DNA of 33,726 nucleotides. Origin: TC-15 sp034437275. GTDB taxonomy: Bacteria; Chloroflexota; Anaerolineae; Aggregatilineales; Aggregatilineaceae. The stretch covers positions 1-33,726 of the forward strand of contig DAOTUD010000033.1 in NCBI GenBank assembly GCA_034437275.1. The letters are read 5' to 3'. Every line of letters begins with the position of its first letter. Position 1 is the first letter of the stretch. A program made the translations under genes and the position numbers. The notes beneath the pieces were generated by a model that was not told where the DNA came from, did no database searches, and saw nothing but the letters and a program-made list of their open reading frames with translations. This document shows, one piece after another, positions 24,392-32,152 of this stretch.

Positions 24392-25074
24392 CAGTGCGCA
24401 GGTTACGTAAGCTGCGGCAGTGGAGGCGAAACATTGTGATCGGTGTGATTTTGATGGTGGTGGCGGGGCTGGTGATGGCGACCGGGCCGCGCCTGTACGC
24501 GACCTACTACGCACAGAGCCGCATCTACAGCGCGGAGGCCGTGCCGGAGCGCCCGGTGGCGATTGTCTTCGGCGCGCGTGTGTATTCCAGCGGGCGGCCC
24601 AGCCCGATGCTCGCCGACCGCGTCAAGACCGGGGCCGACCTGTACCACGCCGGGAAGGTCGATGTGCTGCTGCTGACGGGCGATAACCACCAGGTCGGCT
24701 ACAACGAGCCGGAAGCCATGCGCCGCTACGCTCACCAGCTTGGCGTGCCGGACGACGCGCTGGTGCTGGACTACGCCGGGCTGCGCACCTACGATAGCTG
24801 CTACCGCGCGCGCGACATCTTCCACGTCGAGGCGGCGATCCTGGTCACGCAGGATTTCCACCTGGACCGCGCGCTGCTGACGTGCAGCGAGCTGGGCATC
24901 GACGCGGTGGGCGTGCCGGCGGAGTCGGTGCATTCGCGGCGCTACTCGCTCAAGTCGACGATCTACAGCCACGCGCGCGAGTTCCCGGCGACGAGCATGG
25001 CGGTGCTCGATCTGCTGCTGCGCCCGAAGCCGATCCTCGGCGACGCGCTGCCGATCTTCGAGGACCGGCGCTAG
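24388..25074 (+). CDS. DUF218 / SanA-YdcF-like envelope protein
   Basis: This 228-residue protein has an N-terminal membrane anchor (IVIGVILMVVAGLVMATGP) and a DUF218 domain: VAIVFGARVYSSGRPSPML, DVLLLTGDN, EAMRRYAHQLGVPDDALVLD, TYDSCYRARD and VTQDFHLDRAL. Related SanA affects the envelope permeability barrier in enteric bacteria. The start overlaps the phosphoesterase stop by four bases. Its stop codon TAG is part of the CTAG that flanks the MITE-like element (25071-25074), so the insertion abuts the gene without changing the protein. Confidence 0.88.
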   Translation: MTVRRLRKLRQWRRNIVIGVILMVVAGLVMATGPRLYATYYAQSRIYSAEAVPERPVAIVFGARVYSSGRPSPMLADRVKTGADLYHAGKVDVLLLTGDNHQVGYNEPEAMRRYAHQLGVPDDALVLDYAGLRTYDSCYRARDIFHVEAAILVTQDFHLDRALLTCSELGIDAVGVPAESVHSRRYSLKSTIYSHAREFPATSMAVLDLLLRPKPILGDALPIFEDRR

Positions 25075-25241
25075 GGCGTGTTATGAACTTACGCAGGCTG
25101 TTTACAGTGGATTTTTCCCGTAAGTTTTACCCCGCCCTAAATCCCTCCCCGTAAACGGAGAGGGACTTGCGCCTCCCCCCTTTCTCCGCGCGCGGGGAAA
25201 GGAGTCGGGGGATAGGTTAAAAAGTGCATAACAGCCTCTAG
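25071..25241 (-). mobile_element. MITE-like element, copy 2, with CTAG target duplication
   Basis: The body (25075-25237, 163 bases) has imperfect terminal inverted repeats GGCGTGTTATGAACTT and AGGCTGTTATGCACTT. It is flanked by perfect CTAG direct repeats (25071-25074 and 25238-25241). It is the inverted counterpart of copy 1 at 19260-19429. The left CTAG carries the stop of the DUF218 gene and the right CTAG carries the stop of the convergent beta-propeller gene. Confidence 0.85.
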
Positions 25242-26662
25242 GGCACCCACGCCGGGCGCGAGGCATTGGTCGTGATCTGCGACAGGCTGCCGGTTTGCAG
25301 GTCGTAGCGCCAAACCTCCGGGCGCGCGCCGGTCGCCGCCAGCGGGTAGCGCTGGAACACGATCTGCGTGCCGGACGGGTCCCACTGCGGCACGGCGTGA
25401 TTGTAGCTCCCGTCCACGACGAGCGGCGCGGCTTCGCCGCTGGCGACGTCCAGCAGGTACAACTGCTTGCCGGAGGTGTAGCGCTGCTCGTCCAGGTAAC
25501 GTCGCGTGATCAGCAGCGACTCCCCGTCCGGCGACCACGCCCCCAGGCTGTCATCGACCGGCGCGTTCTCGCCCCCGCTGAGGCGCGTGCGCGTGTCGTC
25601 GGTGAAGTCGGCCAGCTCCAGATGCGTGTAGAACATTTCCCCCAACAGGCCCCGCACCAGGATCGGGTAAGCCAGCCGGTCGCTGTCCGGCGACCACACG
25701 CCCATCGTGTCGTCCTGCTTGATGATGGTCGAATCTTCCCCGCTGTCGAAATCGTGAATCCGCAGGCCAGGCAGGTTTGGGTCGAAGACCGCCAGCCGCG
25801 CCCCGTCCGGTGACCACGCGGGCTGCTGGCCGCGAAGCTGCGGGTCGGCGAAGAGGCGCTCGGTGTGCAGCGTGTCCAGATCGACCATCCACACGCGCGG
25901 CAGGCCCAGCCCGGTCTGCATCCCGGTGTTGTAATCCTGGCGCTGGTAGGCGAGCTGCGTGCCGTCCGGCTTCCAGGCGGGGGCGCTGCACATCGCGTCG
26001 ACGCAGTTGGTGATCTGGCGGCTGGTGGTGGTGCGCAGGTCCAGCAGCCAGATGTTGGCGGTGCCGCCGGCGTTGTACTGCGTGTAGGCGATCTGGCCGC
26101 CGTTGGGGCTGACGGCGTAGTCTTCCACACCGTCCGGCGTGGTGGTGAGTTGGTACACTGCGCCGCTGGCCGGATCGGTCAGGTACAGGTTGCGGGCCAG
26201 CCGGTCCTCCGGGGCGAGATACACGATGCGCGGCGGGCGCACGGTGAACGGCCACGCGAAATCCGCCTGGAGCGTGGAGCCGCGTTTGACGGCTTTGGCC
26301 CCGGCGCGGATGGTGACGGTGTAGGTCGTCTGCGGCAGCAGCGGGCGCGTGGGCGTGAAGGTCAGCGTGCGCGGCCCGGTCCAGCGGAACGAGCCGTCGA
26401 CTGCCGGCGTGATCGTGAAGCGCTCCTCGACCGACGCGGCGTCCATCGCGTCCGAAAAGCGCACCCGGATCGCGCTGCCGCCGCTGACGGCGCTGCCCTG
26501 CGGCGCGTAGCCGCCCTCGGCGATGGTGACGCCGACCCGGTCCCCGGCCAGCACCACCCCGCCAATCGCAACGACCAGCGCGATCATCACGCCGATGATG
26601 ATCACGTCGAAGCGGTCCAGGGGCGGGAGGTGCCGCGCGGCGCGGTGTGGGGTGTCGGACAT
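25238..26662 (-). CDS. Membrane-anchored Ig-like plus beta-propeller protein
   Basis: This 474-residue protein starts with a short cytoplasmic part and one membrane helix (VIIIGVMIALVVAIGGVVLA). Residues about 45-130 look like a Big_5/SbsA Ig-like domain (SAIRVRFSDAMDAASVEERF, TRPLLPQTTYTVTI). The rest is a PD40/TolB-like propeller with repeats such as WKPDGTQLAYQR, WSPDGARLAVFD, WSPDGESLLITR and WDPSGTQIVFQR. I chose the ATG at 26662 with AAGGAAG upstream; the frame continues further upstream without a better site. It probably acts outside the membrane. Function unknown. Convergent with the DUF218 gene across the MITE-like element. Confidence 0.83.
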   Translation of the reverse strand: MSDTPHRAARHLPPLDRFDVIIIGVMIALVVAIGGVVLAGDRVGVTIAEGGYAPQGSAVSGGSAIRVRFSDAMDAASVEERFTITPAVDGSFRWTGPRTLTFTPTRPLLPQTTYTVTIRAGAKAVKRGSTLQADFAWPFTVRPPRIVYLAPEDRLARNLYLTDPASGAVYQLTTTPDGVEDYAVSPNGGQIAYTQYNAGGTANIWLLDLRTTTSRQITNCVDAMCSAPAWKPDGTQLAYQRQDYNTGMQTGLGLPRVWMVDLDTLHTERLFADPQLRGQQPAWSPDGARLAVFDPNLPGLRIHDFDSGEDSTIIKQDDTMGVWSPDSDRLAYPILVRGLLGEMFYTHLELADFTDDTRTRLSGGENAPVDDSLGAWSPDGESLLITRRYLDEQRYTSGKQLYLLDVASGEAAPLVVDGSYNHAVPQWDPSGTQIVFQRYPLAATGARPEVWRYDLQTGSLSQITTNASRPAWVP

Positions 26663-26685
26663 GGTGTGCTTCCTTTGTGCGTTCC

Positions 26686-27456
26686 TCACGGGTACAGATA
26701 CGGGTGTTTGGGCTGGTCGATGGTGCTTACCCCGTCCTCGTAGGCGACCAGCACCGGCGTCACCTCGTCGTCGAAGGGCTGTGCCTGGAGCGTGCCGCGC
26801 ACCTGCACCCATGTATCCTCGGCCAGGTCCGCCGCGCGCGGCGTCTCGACGACCAGCCCGATCGGCTGCGCATCCGCCACGCAGCAGCTAATCACGAAGC
26901 GTGTGACCATGAACTGCGTCGCCGGGTCGAAGCGGTCGTCACGGTAGACGAAGCCGGTCACGCTGGCCGCCTGCCCGTTGAAGGCGACCGGATCGCCTTC
27001 GCGCTGGAAGGTGCGCAGCCAGTCGAGCACGGTGCGCTGGTCGGGCGCGACGCCCAGCGTATCCCCGGACGACACCTCGACACCCCCCAGGCGGCTGGAC
27101 GGCGGCTTGTCGATGGCGTCGCTGCCGAGCGGCTGCGACGGCACCAGCAGCCCGAACAACGCCGGCAGCGCGACGATCCCCAGCCCGATCCACGCGCCGA
27201 TCCCGCCCGCGTGGGGGTGATCGTGGTGGGCGTGCGCGTCGTGATCGTGATCGCCGTGATCGTGGGCGTGACCCTGCCACGCCGCCCCCGCGCGCAGGGC
27301 GGCCAGTGTCAGGAACAGCACCGCCGCGATCCACGACAGCCAGATGAACTTCTCCGCGATGTAGTTGGTGATGTTGCCGCTGATCAGGTTGACCAGAAAA
27401 TAGACCCCGGTCGCGCCCAGGATCACGGCCTGGAGCCACCCTCGCACATGTGCCAT
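26686..27456 (-). CDS. TIGR03943/DUF1980-type permease partner with His-rich loop
   Basis: This 256-residue protein has two N-terminal helices (about 8-28 and 36-58), a very His-rich segment (63-82, GHAHDHGDHDHDAHAHHDHP), another helix, and an extracytoplasmic domain with the family CC motif C191-C192 (VISCCVADAQ). It is the known companion of DUF318/COG0701 permeases such as the YcgQ/YcgR pair of Bacillus. The His loop suggests transition-metal binding (inference). Two ATGs overlap at 27459 and 27456; the second is better spaced from GGAGG. It lies 15 bases after the permease gene, in one operon. Confidence 0.9.
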   Translation of the reverse strand: MAHVRGWLQAVILGATGVYFLVNLISGNITNYIAEKFIWLSWIAAVLFLTLAALRAGAAWQGHAHDHGDHDHDAHAHHDHPHAGGIGAWIGLGIVALPALFGLLVPSQPLGSDAIDKPPSSRLGGVEVSSGDTLGVAPDQRTVLDWLRTFQREGDPVAFNGQAASVTGFVYRDDRFDPATQFMVTRFVISCCVADAQPIGLVVETPRAADLAEDTWVQVRGTLQAQPFDDEVTPVLVAYEDGVSTIDQPKHPYLYP

Positions 27457-27471
27457 CATTGCCTCCCTCGC

Positions 27472-28404
27472 CTAAAACCTCACGTTCAGATTGACCCACA
27501 GCGCGATCAACGTGGTCAGCAGGAAGGGCAGCAGGATCAGGTACAGCACCACCCGCCGCCGGAACACGCCCAGGAACATCAGCGTGCTCTTGATGTCCAC
27601 CATCGGGCCGAAGGTCAGGAAGCCGAGCACCGACCCCAGCGTAAACGTGTTGGCGAAATCCAGCGCCACGAACGCATCCGCCGTGCTGCAAATCGACAGC
27701 AGGAAGGCCAACGCCTGCATCACGAATACCGAGTTCACCGGGTTGGTGGCCAGCGCTTCCAGGTCGCCCTGTGGGATCACGAAGCGCATACTGGCGGCCA
27801 GCATCGAGCCGAGGATCAAATAACGCCCCATCTCGAAGAACTCCTCCCCGGCCAGCGTCAGCGCGTGCCGCACGCCCGGCAGCAGCGCCATGCGCGCCGG
27901 GGTGGGGGATGTCGCCGCGACGGGGTGCGGATTCCCAGCGCCGGCGTTCGGCGTCGATACCGGGCGCAGCAGCTTCTCCGGGTCCCGCTGGAACGTGAAC
28001 AGCAGCCCGATCAGCACCGCGACGACCAGCGCCACGCCGACCCGCCAGTACACCATCGCCGGGGCGCGTTCGTGAAAGGCGGCGTAGGTGCTGGCGATCA
28101 CGATCGGGTTGATGACCGGCGACGCCAGCAAAAACGCGATCCCGACCGGCAGCGGCAGCCCCTTCCGGTACAGCCGCCGCGTGACCGGCACCACGCCGCA
28201 CTCGCACACCGGGAAGGCGAAGCCCAACACCCCGCCCGTCATGGCGGCCAGCAGCGGGTGACGCGGCACAAAGCGCACGATATCGTCATGGCTGAGGAAG
28301 GCTTCGATCAGCCCGGAGGTGAGCGTCCCCAGCAGCAAAAACGGGGCCGCCTCGATGAAAATGCCCAAAAAGCGTGTGCTAAAAATGACCAGTGTATCGT
28401 CCAA
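27472..28404 (-). CDS. DUF318/COG0701 family permease
   Basis: This 310-residue membrane protein has about eight hydrophobic segments. The conserved motif C67-E-C69 occurs in GFAFPVCECGVVPVTRRL, followed by GIAFLLASPVINPIVI, and a second conserved region GFLTFGPMVDIKSTLMFLG. These features define the family, which acts with TIGR03943 proteins and is proposed to move metals or related ions; the substrate is not established. The TTG at 28404 is the start, with AGGAGAGG upstream and no alternative nearby. A long proline-rich loop lies at mid-protein. A sigma-70-like promoter precedes it. Confidence 0.9.
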   Translation of the reverse strand: MDDTLVIFSTRFLGIFIEAAPFLLLGTLTSGLIEAFLSHDDIVRFVPRHPLLAAMTGGVLGFAFPVCECGVVPVTRRLYRKGLPLPVGIAFLLASPVINPIVIASTYAAFHERAPAMVYWRVGVALVVAVLIGLLFTFQRDPEKLLRPVSTPNAGAGNPHPVAATSPTPARMALLPGVRHALTLAGEEFFEMGRYLILGSMLAASMRFVIPQGDLEALATNPVNSVFVMQALAFLLSICSTADAFVALDFANTFTLGSVLGFLTFGPMVDIKSTLMFLGVFRRRVVLYLILLPFLLTTLIALWVNLNVRF

Positions 28405-28433
28405 ACCAGACCTCTCCTGACGTTCCGCGCGCG

Positions 28434-28462
28434 ATTATACCGGCTCCACGCGCGAAAGTCAG
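28434..28462 (-). promoter_or_regulatory. Promoter candidate for the permease pair
   Basis: On the minus strand, CTGACT (28457-28462) and TATAAT (28434-28439) are separated by 17 bases. The -10 box is 29 bases from the TTG start. Confidence 0.6.
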
Positions 28463-28474
28463 GTGAGAGTTTGG

Positions 28475-30421
28475 TTAATGCGCCGCGACCGCCGCCGACT
28501 CGCCCGCGTCGCCGGCGTCGTCCGCTTTGGGATTGGGCAGCATCAGCGAACTGAGCGCGCCCAGCGCCACGAACACGAAGGCCGCAAAAGCCGCGTTGGC
28601 CATCGCCTCGGAGCGCGAGCGGTTGAAGATGCGGTCGAGTTCTGCGCCCTGGGCGGGCAGCGCCGCGCCCCGTTCGACGAGCGCCTGTCCCTGCTCGATC
28701 AGGGCTTGTCCTTGCCCGATCAACGCGGGATCACCGGCGTCCGCGCCCTGCGCGACCATTTGCTGCCCCTGCGCGATCAGGGCTTCGCCTTCGCTGACCA
28801 GCTCCTGGCGCGTGCCCTGGAACATCACCTCGAACTCGAAGTACACCGGCTGCTTGGCCAGCTCGATCATCATGTCCTGCGGGTCGTCGCCACCGAAGTC
28901 GGGCATCCCCCCGCCCGGCGGCGCGCCGTGTCCGCCGCTGGGCACATCAGCCGCGCCGGTCGGCTGGCCGGGCATGGCGGCGGCCTGCTCCTGGGGGGCC
29001 AGCATGGCGAAAACCGGTTCCAGCGTCGCGTTAGCGTCGGTTTCGTCCTCCACGATGGCCTCGTTGGTGGTTGCCAGCACGGTGCCGATGATGGCGATGC
29101 CCAGCGCCGCGCCCACCTGCCGGATCGTGCTGTTTGCGCCGGACGCGATCCCGGCTTTCGCCTGGGGAATGTCGAACAGCACCAGGCTGGTGAGCTGCGC
29201 AATCGCCAGCCCCAGCCCCAGCCCGTACACGCCCAGCACCAGCGCGACCGTGTCCGTCGAAATGTCCGGGTCGATGATCTGGCTCAGTGTGAGCAGCATC
29301 GCGGCCTCGATCACCATGCCGGCGGTCACGATCCACTTGGGGCCGATGCGCGCCGAAAACGCCCCGGCCAGCGGCGCGCCGAAAAACGCCAGGATCGCCA
29401 GCGGCAGCAGCGCGACGCCCGTCTCGAAGGCGGTCAGCCCTTTGGTGCCCTGCAAGAACAGCGACACCGCGAACAACAGCGCGATCTCGCCCAGGTTGAC
29501 GATCAGCCCGGTGATCATGCCGTAGCGGAAGCTGGTATAGCGCAGCAGCCCGAACTCGAACAGCGGCTCGCGGTCCCGGCGTTCCAGCCGCAGCTCGTAC
29601 CATGCAAAAAGCGCCAGCAGCACCGCACCCCCCACCATCGACACCGGCGCGATGGAGATGCTTTCCAGCGGCCACTCCCAGCCCAGCACGCGGAACTGCG
29701 AGGTTGGCTCCCACCAGCCGTACTCCTGCGCCTCGATGATGCCGAACACCAGCGCGCCCAGCCCGAACCCACCCAGCAGCGTGCCGGGCACGTCGAAATG
29801 GTGGCGGGTGGTCGTGTCGCGCGATTCGCGGATGGCCCAGATCGCGCCGAAGAAGGCCGCCGTCACGATCGGGATATTGATGTAGAACGCCCAGCGCCAC
29901 GACGCATGATCGATCACCCAGCCGCCGACCAGCGGCCCCAGCGCCGCCGCGACGCCCGCCGTCGCGCCCCAGATGCCGAACGCGATGCCGCGCTCCTTGC
30001 CCTTGAACGTGGTCGTCACAATCGACAGCGTGCTGGGGCTGAGGATCGCGGCCCCGACGCCCTGCACGGCGCGCATCGCCACCAGCATCCCGATTGTGCT
30101 GGACGCGCCGACCAGCGCCGACCCCAGGCCGAACAGCACCACGCCGATCAGGAACAACAGCCGCCGCCCGTACTGGTCGCCGATCTTGCCCCACAGGATC
30201 AGCGTGGCGGCGTACACCAGCGAGTAAATGGTGTTGACCCATTCGGCGTCGCGGAAGGTCGCGCCCTCGAAATCCTCGACAATGGACGGGATCGCGACGT
30301 TGACGATGGTCGCGTCCATGATGACCAGCGTCAGGCTCAGGCTGAGGATCAGCAGCGCAATCCAGCGCCGCTGGTGGTGTGCGGTTCTTTCGCGTACGGT
30401 CTGATCGGGTAGGTCGGACAT
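28475..30421 (-). CDS. DHA2-family (EmrB/QacA) drug efflux MFS transporter
   Basis: This 648-residue proton-driven exporter has 14 predicted helices with motifs IMDATIVNVAIPSI (helix 1), WGKIGDQYGRRLLF (loop 2-3) and GLVGGWVIDHASWRWAFYIN near helix 5-6 in family form. It is about 140 residues longer than typical because of an insertion before the last helix, which is Gly/Pro/Met-rich and then has repeated Q-G-Q-A-L-(I/V)-E-x-G units. Its ATG lies 3 bases after the TetR stop, with AAGGAG inside the regulator gene, so the two are transcribed together. Substrate unknown; likely drugs or amphiphiles. Confidence 0.93.
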   Translation of the reverse strand: MSDLPDQTVRERTAHHQRRWIALLILSLSLTLVIMDATIVNVAIPSIVEDFEGATFRDAEWVNTIYSLVYAATLILWGKIGDQYGRRLLFLIGVVLFGLGSALVGASSTIGMLVAMRAVQGVGAAILSPSTLSIVTTTFKGKERGIAFGIWGATAGVAAALGPLVGGWVIDHASWRWAFYINIPIVTAAFFGAIWAIRESRDTTTRHHFDVPGTLLGGFGLGALVFGIIEAQEYGWWEPTSQFRVLGWEWPLESISIAPVSMVGGAVLLALFAWYELRLERRDREPLFEFGLLRYTSFRYGMITGLIVNLGEIALLFAVSLFLQGTKGLTAFETGVALLPLAILAFFGAPLAGAFSARIGPKWIVTAGMVIEAAMLLTLSQIIDPDISTDTVALVLGVYGLGLGLAIAQLTSLVLFDIPQAKAGIASGANSTIRQVGAALGIAIIGTVLATTNEAIVEDETDANATLEPVFAMLAPQEQAAAMPGQPTGAADVPSGGHGAPPGGGMPDFGGDDPQDMMIELAKQPVYFEFEVMFQGTRQELVSEGEALIAQGQQMVAQGADAGDPALIGQGQALIEQGQALVERGAALPAQGAELDRIFNRSRSEAMANAAFAAFVFVALGALSSLMLPNPKADDAGDAGESAAVAAH

Positions 30422-30424
30422 GCG

Positions 30425-31051
30425 TTATGCTCCTTCGGTGGGCTGCGGCGGGCGGATGGCTCGCTCGAACAGCGTGATCATCTGCTGAATGTGGTCCTCG
30501 GTGGTGGGGATCGGTTGGGTGCGGTCCAACGGTTTGTGCTCGCGCATCGAGACGTTGCTCAGGCCCCACATCGCGCTGATGATGGTGCGCGGCGTCAGGT
30601 CCGGGGCGATGCTGCCGTCGGCCTGGCCCTGCTCGATGATCGCGGTGAGGTGGGCGAGCGTGCGGTCGTGGCTGGCTTGCAGGGCCGGGTCGCGCTCGAA
30701 GACGGGGATCACCTCCTCGCGCCCGACGTTGATCAGGCCGCGCAGGGGCGTGATGTGCTCCGTCATCAGGTAGCGCAGCGTGCGCCGCAGCCGTTCGAAG
30801 GGCGGCAGGTCGGCGGTGGCGGCCAGCCAGTCGAGGAACTGCGCGGAGTGCCCCGCGATCAGGGCAGCGAGCATGGCGTCCTTGCTGGCGAAGTGCTGGT
30901 AGAGCGTGGCTTTGGAGATGCCGACCGCCTCGGCCAGGTCGTCCATCGTCACGGTGGCGAAGCCCTGCGCCGCCGAAAGCGCCTGGAGCGCCTCCAGGAT
31001 CGCCTGCTGGCGGGCTTCCCACTGCTTTTGCTGGTAGCGTCCGCGTGGCAT
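30425..31051 (-). CDS. TetR-family transcriptional repressor of the efflux pump
   Basis: This 208-residue regulator has an N-terminal helix-turn-helix (FATVTMDDLAEAVGISKATL followed by YQHFASKDAML), the family hallmark, and a helical ligand-binding C-terminal domain. It is the first gene of a two-gene operon with the DHA2 pump. Three 16-bp dyads precede it, two of them overlapping a near-consensus promoter, so it very likely represses its own operon and releases on pump substrate (inference from context and family). GGGGAAACACGCC precedes the ATG at 31051. Confidence 0.93.
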   Translation of the reverse strand: MPRGRYQQKQWEARQQAILEALQALSAAQGFATVTMDDLAEAVGISKATLYQHFASKDAMLAALIAGHSAQFLDWLAATADLPPFERLRRTLRYLMTEHITPLRGLINVGREEVIPVFERDPALQASHDRTLAHLTAIIEQGQADGSIAPDLTPRTIISAMWGLSNVSMREHKPLDRTQPIPTTEDHIQQMITLFERAIRPPQPTEGA

Positions 31052-31070
31052 GGCGTGTTTCCCCTCTCAT

Positions 31071-31126
31071 TAAACTGTGTAGTTTAGTATAAAACTGATC
31101 GGTTTAAAAGTCAACTATATGGTTTT
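31071..31126. promoter_or_regulatory. Three tandem TetR-type operators at 20-bp spacing
   Basis: TAAACT-GTGT-AGTTTA (31071-31086) is a perfect dyad. AAAACT-GATC-GGTTTA (31091-31106) and TCAACT-ATAT-GGTTTT (31111-31126) are weaker versions of the same 6-4-6 form. Their centres are exactly 20 bases apart, which places them on one face of the helix. Operator 2 lies between the -35 and -10 boxes and operator 1 touches the -10 and start region. Confidence 0.75.
31086..31114 (-). promoter_or_regulatory. Promoter of the TetR/efflux operon
   Basis: On the minus strand TTGACT (31109-31114) and TATACT (31086-31091) are separated by exactly 17 bases, 35 bases before the TetR ATG. Operators overlap it. 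Confidence 0.85.
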
Positions 31127-31214
31127 GTCAGGGGGCATTTCACGAGAGTTCATGCCAAGAGGTCAATGCGTTGCCATCCGGAACTGGAAAAATGAAGATG
31201 TGGGTAATGTTTAG

Positions 31215-31257
31215 CCGCGTGCGGGGAAAGGGGGCGGGTAAAAAGTACATGGCAGCC
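31215..31257 (-). repeat. Decayed half copy of the MITE-like element
   Basis: CCGCGTGCGGGGAAAGGGGG, then AAAAAGTACATGGCAGCC, matches the right part of the element at 25071-25241 (CCGCGCGCGGGGAAAGGAGT, then AAAAAGTGCATAACAGCC) with small deletions. It lies in the 310-base gap between the TetR start and the receiver stop. Confidence 0.6.
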
Positions 31258-31282
31258 GCAATGGTCGATGAGATGACCTACA

Positions 31283-31338
31283 ACCACACCAGGGGCGGCA
31301 TGGCACAGGCAGTGCGTGGATGCGGCCCCTGGTGGTGT
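31283..31338. other. Long intergenic hairpin after the receiver gene
   Basis: ACCACACCAGGGGCGGCA (31283-31300) and TGCGGCCCCTGGTGGTGT (31321-31338) can pair at 15 of 18 positions around a 20-base loop. It begins 24 bases past the receiver-gene stop on the minus strand. There is no T tract, so it is not a standard terminator, but it could end or protect the transcript. Confidence 0.55.
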
Positions 31339-31361
31339 GCTTCTGGCGCGGAGGGAACTGC

Positions 31362-31730
31362 TCAGGCGGTGACTTTAGTGACTTTGTCGACTGCGGTGTA
31401 AAGATCGGTGAGATTGATCGGCTTGGTCATAAAGGTAACGCGGGATGATTGCAGAATTTGCCGGAAGGATTCGTCGCAGCTAATCACGATGATCGGCACG
31501 TGGGGAAACTCACTTTTTTGGCGGATATAGTCCACCACCGCCGAGCCGGGCAGCCCGGGCATGGACATGTCCAGCACCGCGATATCCGGTTTGCAGTCCC
31601 CGGCTGCGAACATGCCGATGGCGCTTTCGGCAGAATCGGCGCTTTCCACGTCATGGCCCTGGAAGCTCAGCGCGCGGGTGTAGAGGTTCAGCAAATCGGG
31701 GTCATCTTCGAGTACAAAGATTGTGGCCAT
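31362..31730 (-). CDS. CheY-like single-domain response regulator
   Basis: This 122-residue receiver domain has the acidic pocket E8-D9-D10, the phosphoacceptor D54 in AVLDMSMPG, the Ser of PIIVISCDE and the Lys of FMTKPINL. There is no output domain, so it must act by protein contact or in a phosphorelay. No kinase gene is next to it; the nearest in this window is 12 kb away. An AAGGAG site precedes the ATG at 31730. The divergent neighbour is a beta-glucosidase gene. Confidence 0.93.
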   Translation of the reverse strand: MATIFVLEDDPDLLNLYTRALSFQGHDVESADSAESAIGMFAAGDCKPDIAVLDMSMPGLPGSAVVDYIRQKSEFPHVPIIVISCDESFRQILQSSRVTFMTKPINLTDLYTAVDKVTKVTA

Positions 31731-31768
31731 CTCACCTGCTCTCCTTAATGTTTTGATTATCCTGGTTA

Positions 31769-31798
31769 ATTGTACAACAACTCCAGGGGTAATGTAAA
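31769..31798 (-). promoter_or_regulatory. Promoter candidate for the receiver gene
   Basis: On the minus strand TTTACA (31793-31798) and TACAAT (31769-31774) are separated by 18 bases, 38 bases upstream of the ATG. Confidence 0.5.
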
Positions 31799-31878
31799 TA
31801 CACCATGAACATTCCTTAATCTTTTTGAATCAATCTGCTATACTTGGCCGCGGGCATGGTCAAGCCGTTATTCTGGCG

Positions 31879-32090
31879 TGATGCTAGCCCCTGGCCCCCT
31901 CCCCGCACGCGTGTTCTTTATACACAAGTCGGGATGGAGGGCGAAATGGGCGTTTTGAGCAACCAATACGATCAGGTCGGACCAGGTGTCCGCTGTCCCT
32001 CACCCCCTCCCCCACCCAGTGGGCGCGGGTTTTTTCCCTTCGCCCAGTCGATGGGAGACCGCCCGCAGGGCGGAGGGGTGAGGGGGGACC
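31879..32090. repeat. Composite GC-rich intergenic repeat
   Basis: The left edge TGATGCTAGCCCC followed by CCTCCCCGCACGCG resembles the reverse complement of the element at 15614-15714. The right part has CCCTCACCCC, CCCACCCAGTGGG and GGAGGGGTGAGGGGGGACC, motifs shared with the end repeats of the window. It fills most of the 422-base gap between the receiver and the beta-glucosidase. A possible rightward -10 (TATACT, 31839-31844) precedes it. Confidence 0.6.
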
Positions 32091-32152
32091 GGCGAACGAT
32101 CGCGCTATTCTGCGTTATCCGATTATGCGCTATTTTTTGAGAGGGGATTCAA

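Noticed and set aside
145..28404. Fur-family protein as the regulator of the permease pair
   Set aside because: The genes are far apart and I saw no copy of the 631-662 dyad at the permease promoter.
28463..30412. Long rightward open frame opposite the DHA2 pump
   Set aside because: Its translation is rich in Arg, His and Gln with no domain, as expected of the antisense of a GC-rich gene. The leftward frame has clear MFS motifs.
31171..31401. Short rightward open frame between TetR and receiver genes
   Set aside because: It crosses a repeat remnant and a hairpin and runs into the receiver gene on the other strand; no family resemblance.
18072..31730. Sensor kinase and CheY-like receiver as a cognate pair
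   Set aside because: They are 12 kb apart with many unrelated genes between; nothing in the sequence links them.
31844..32140. Open frame through the repeat before the beta-glucosidase
   Set aside because: Its translation is mostly the GC-rich repeat (poly-Pro, Gly/Arg) and there is no ribosome-binding site.
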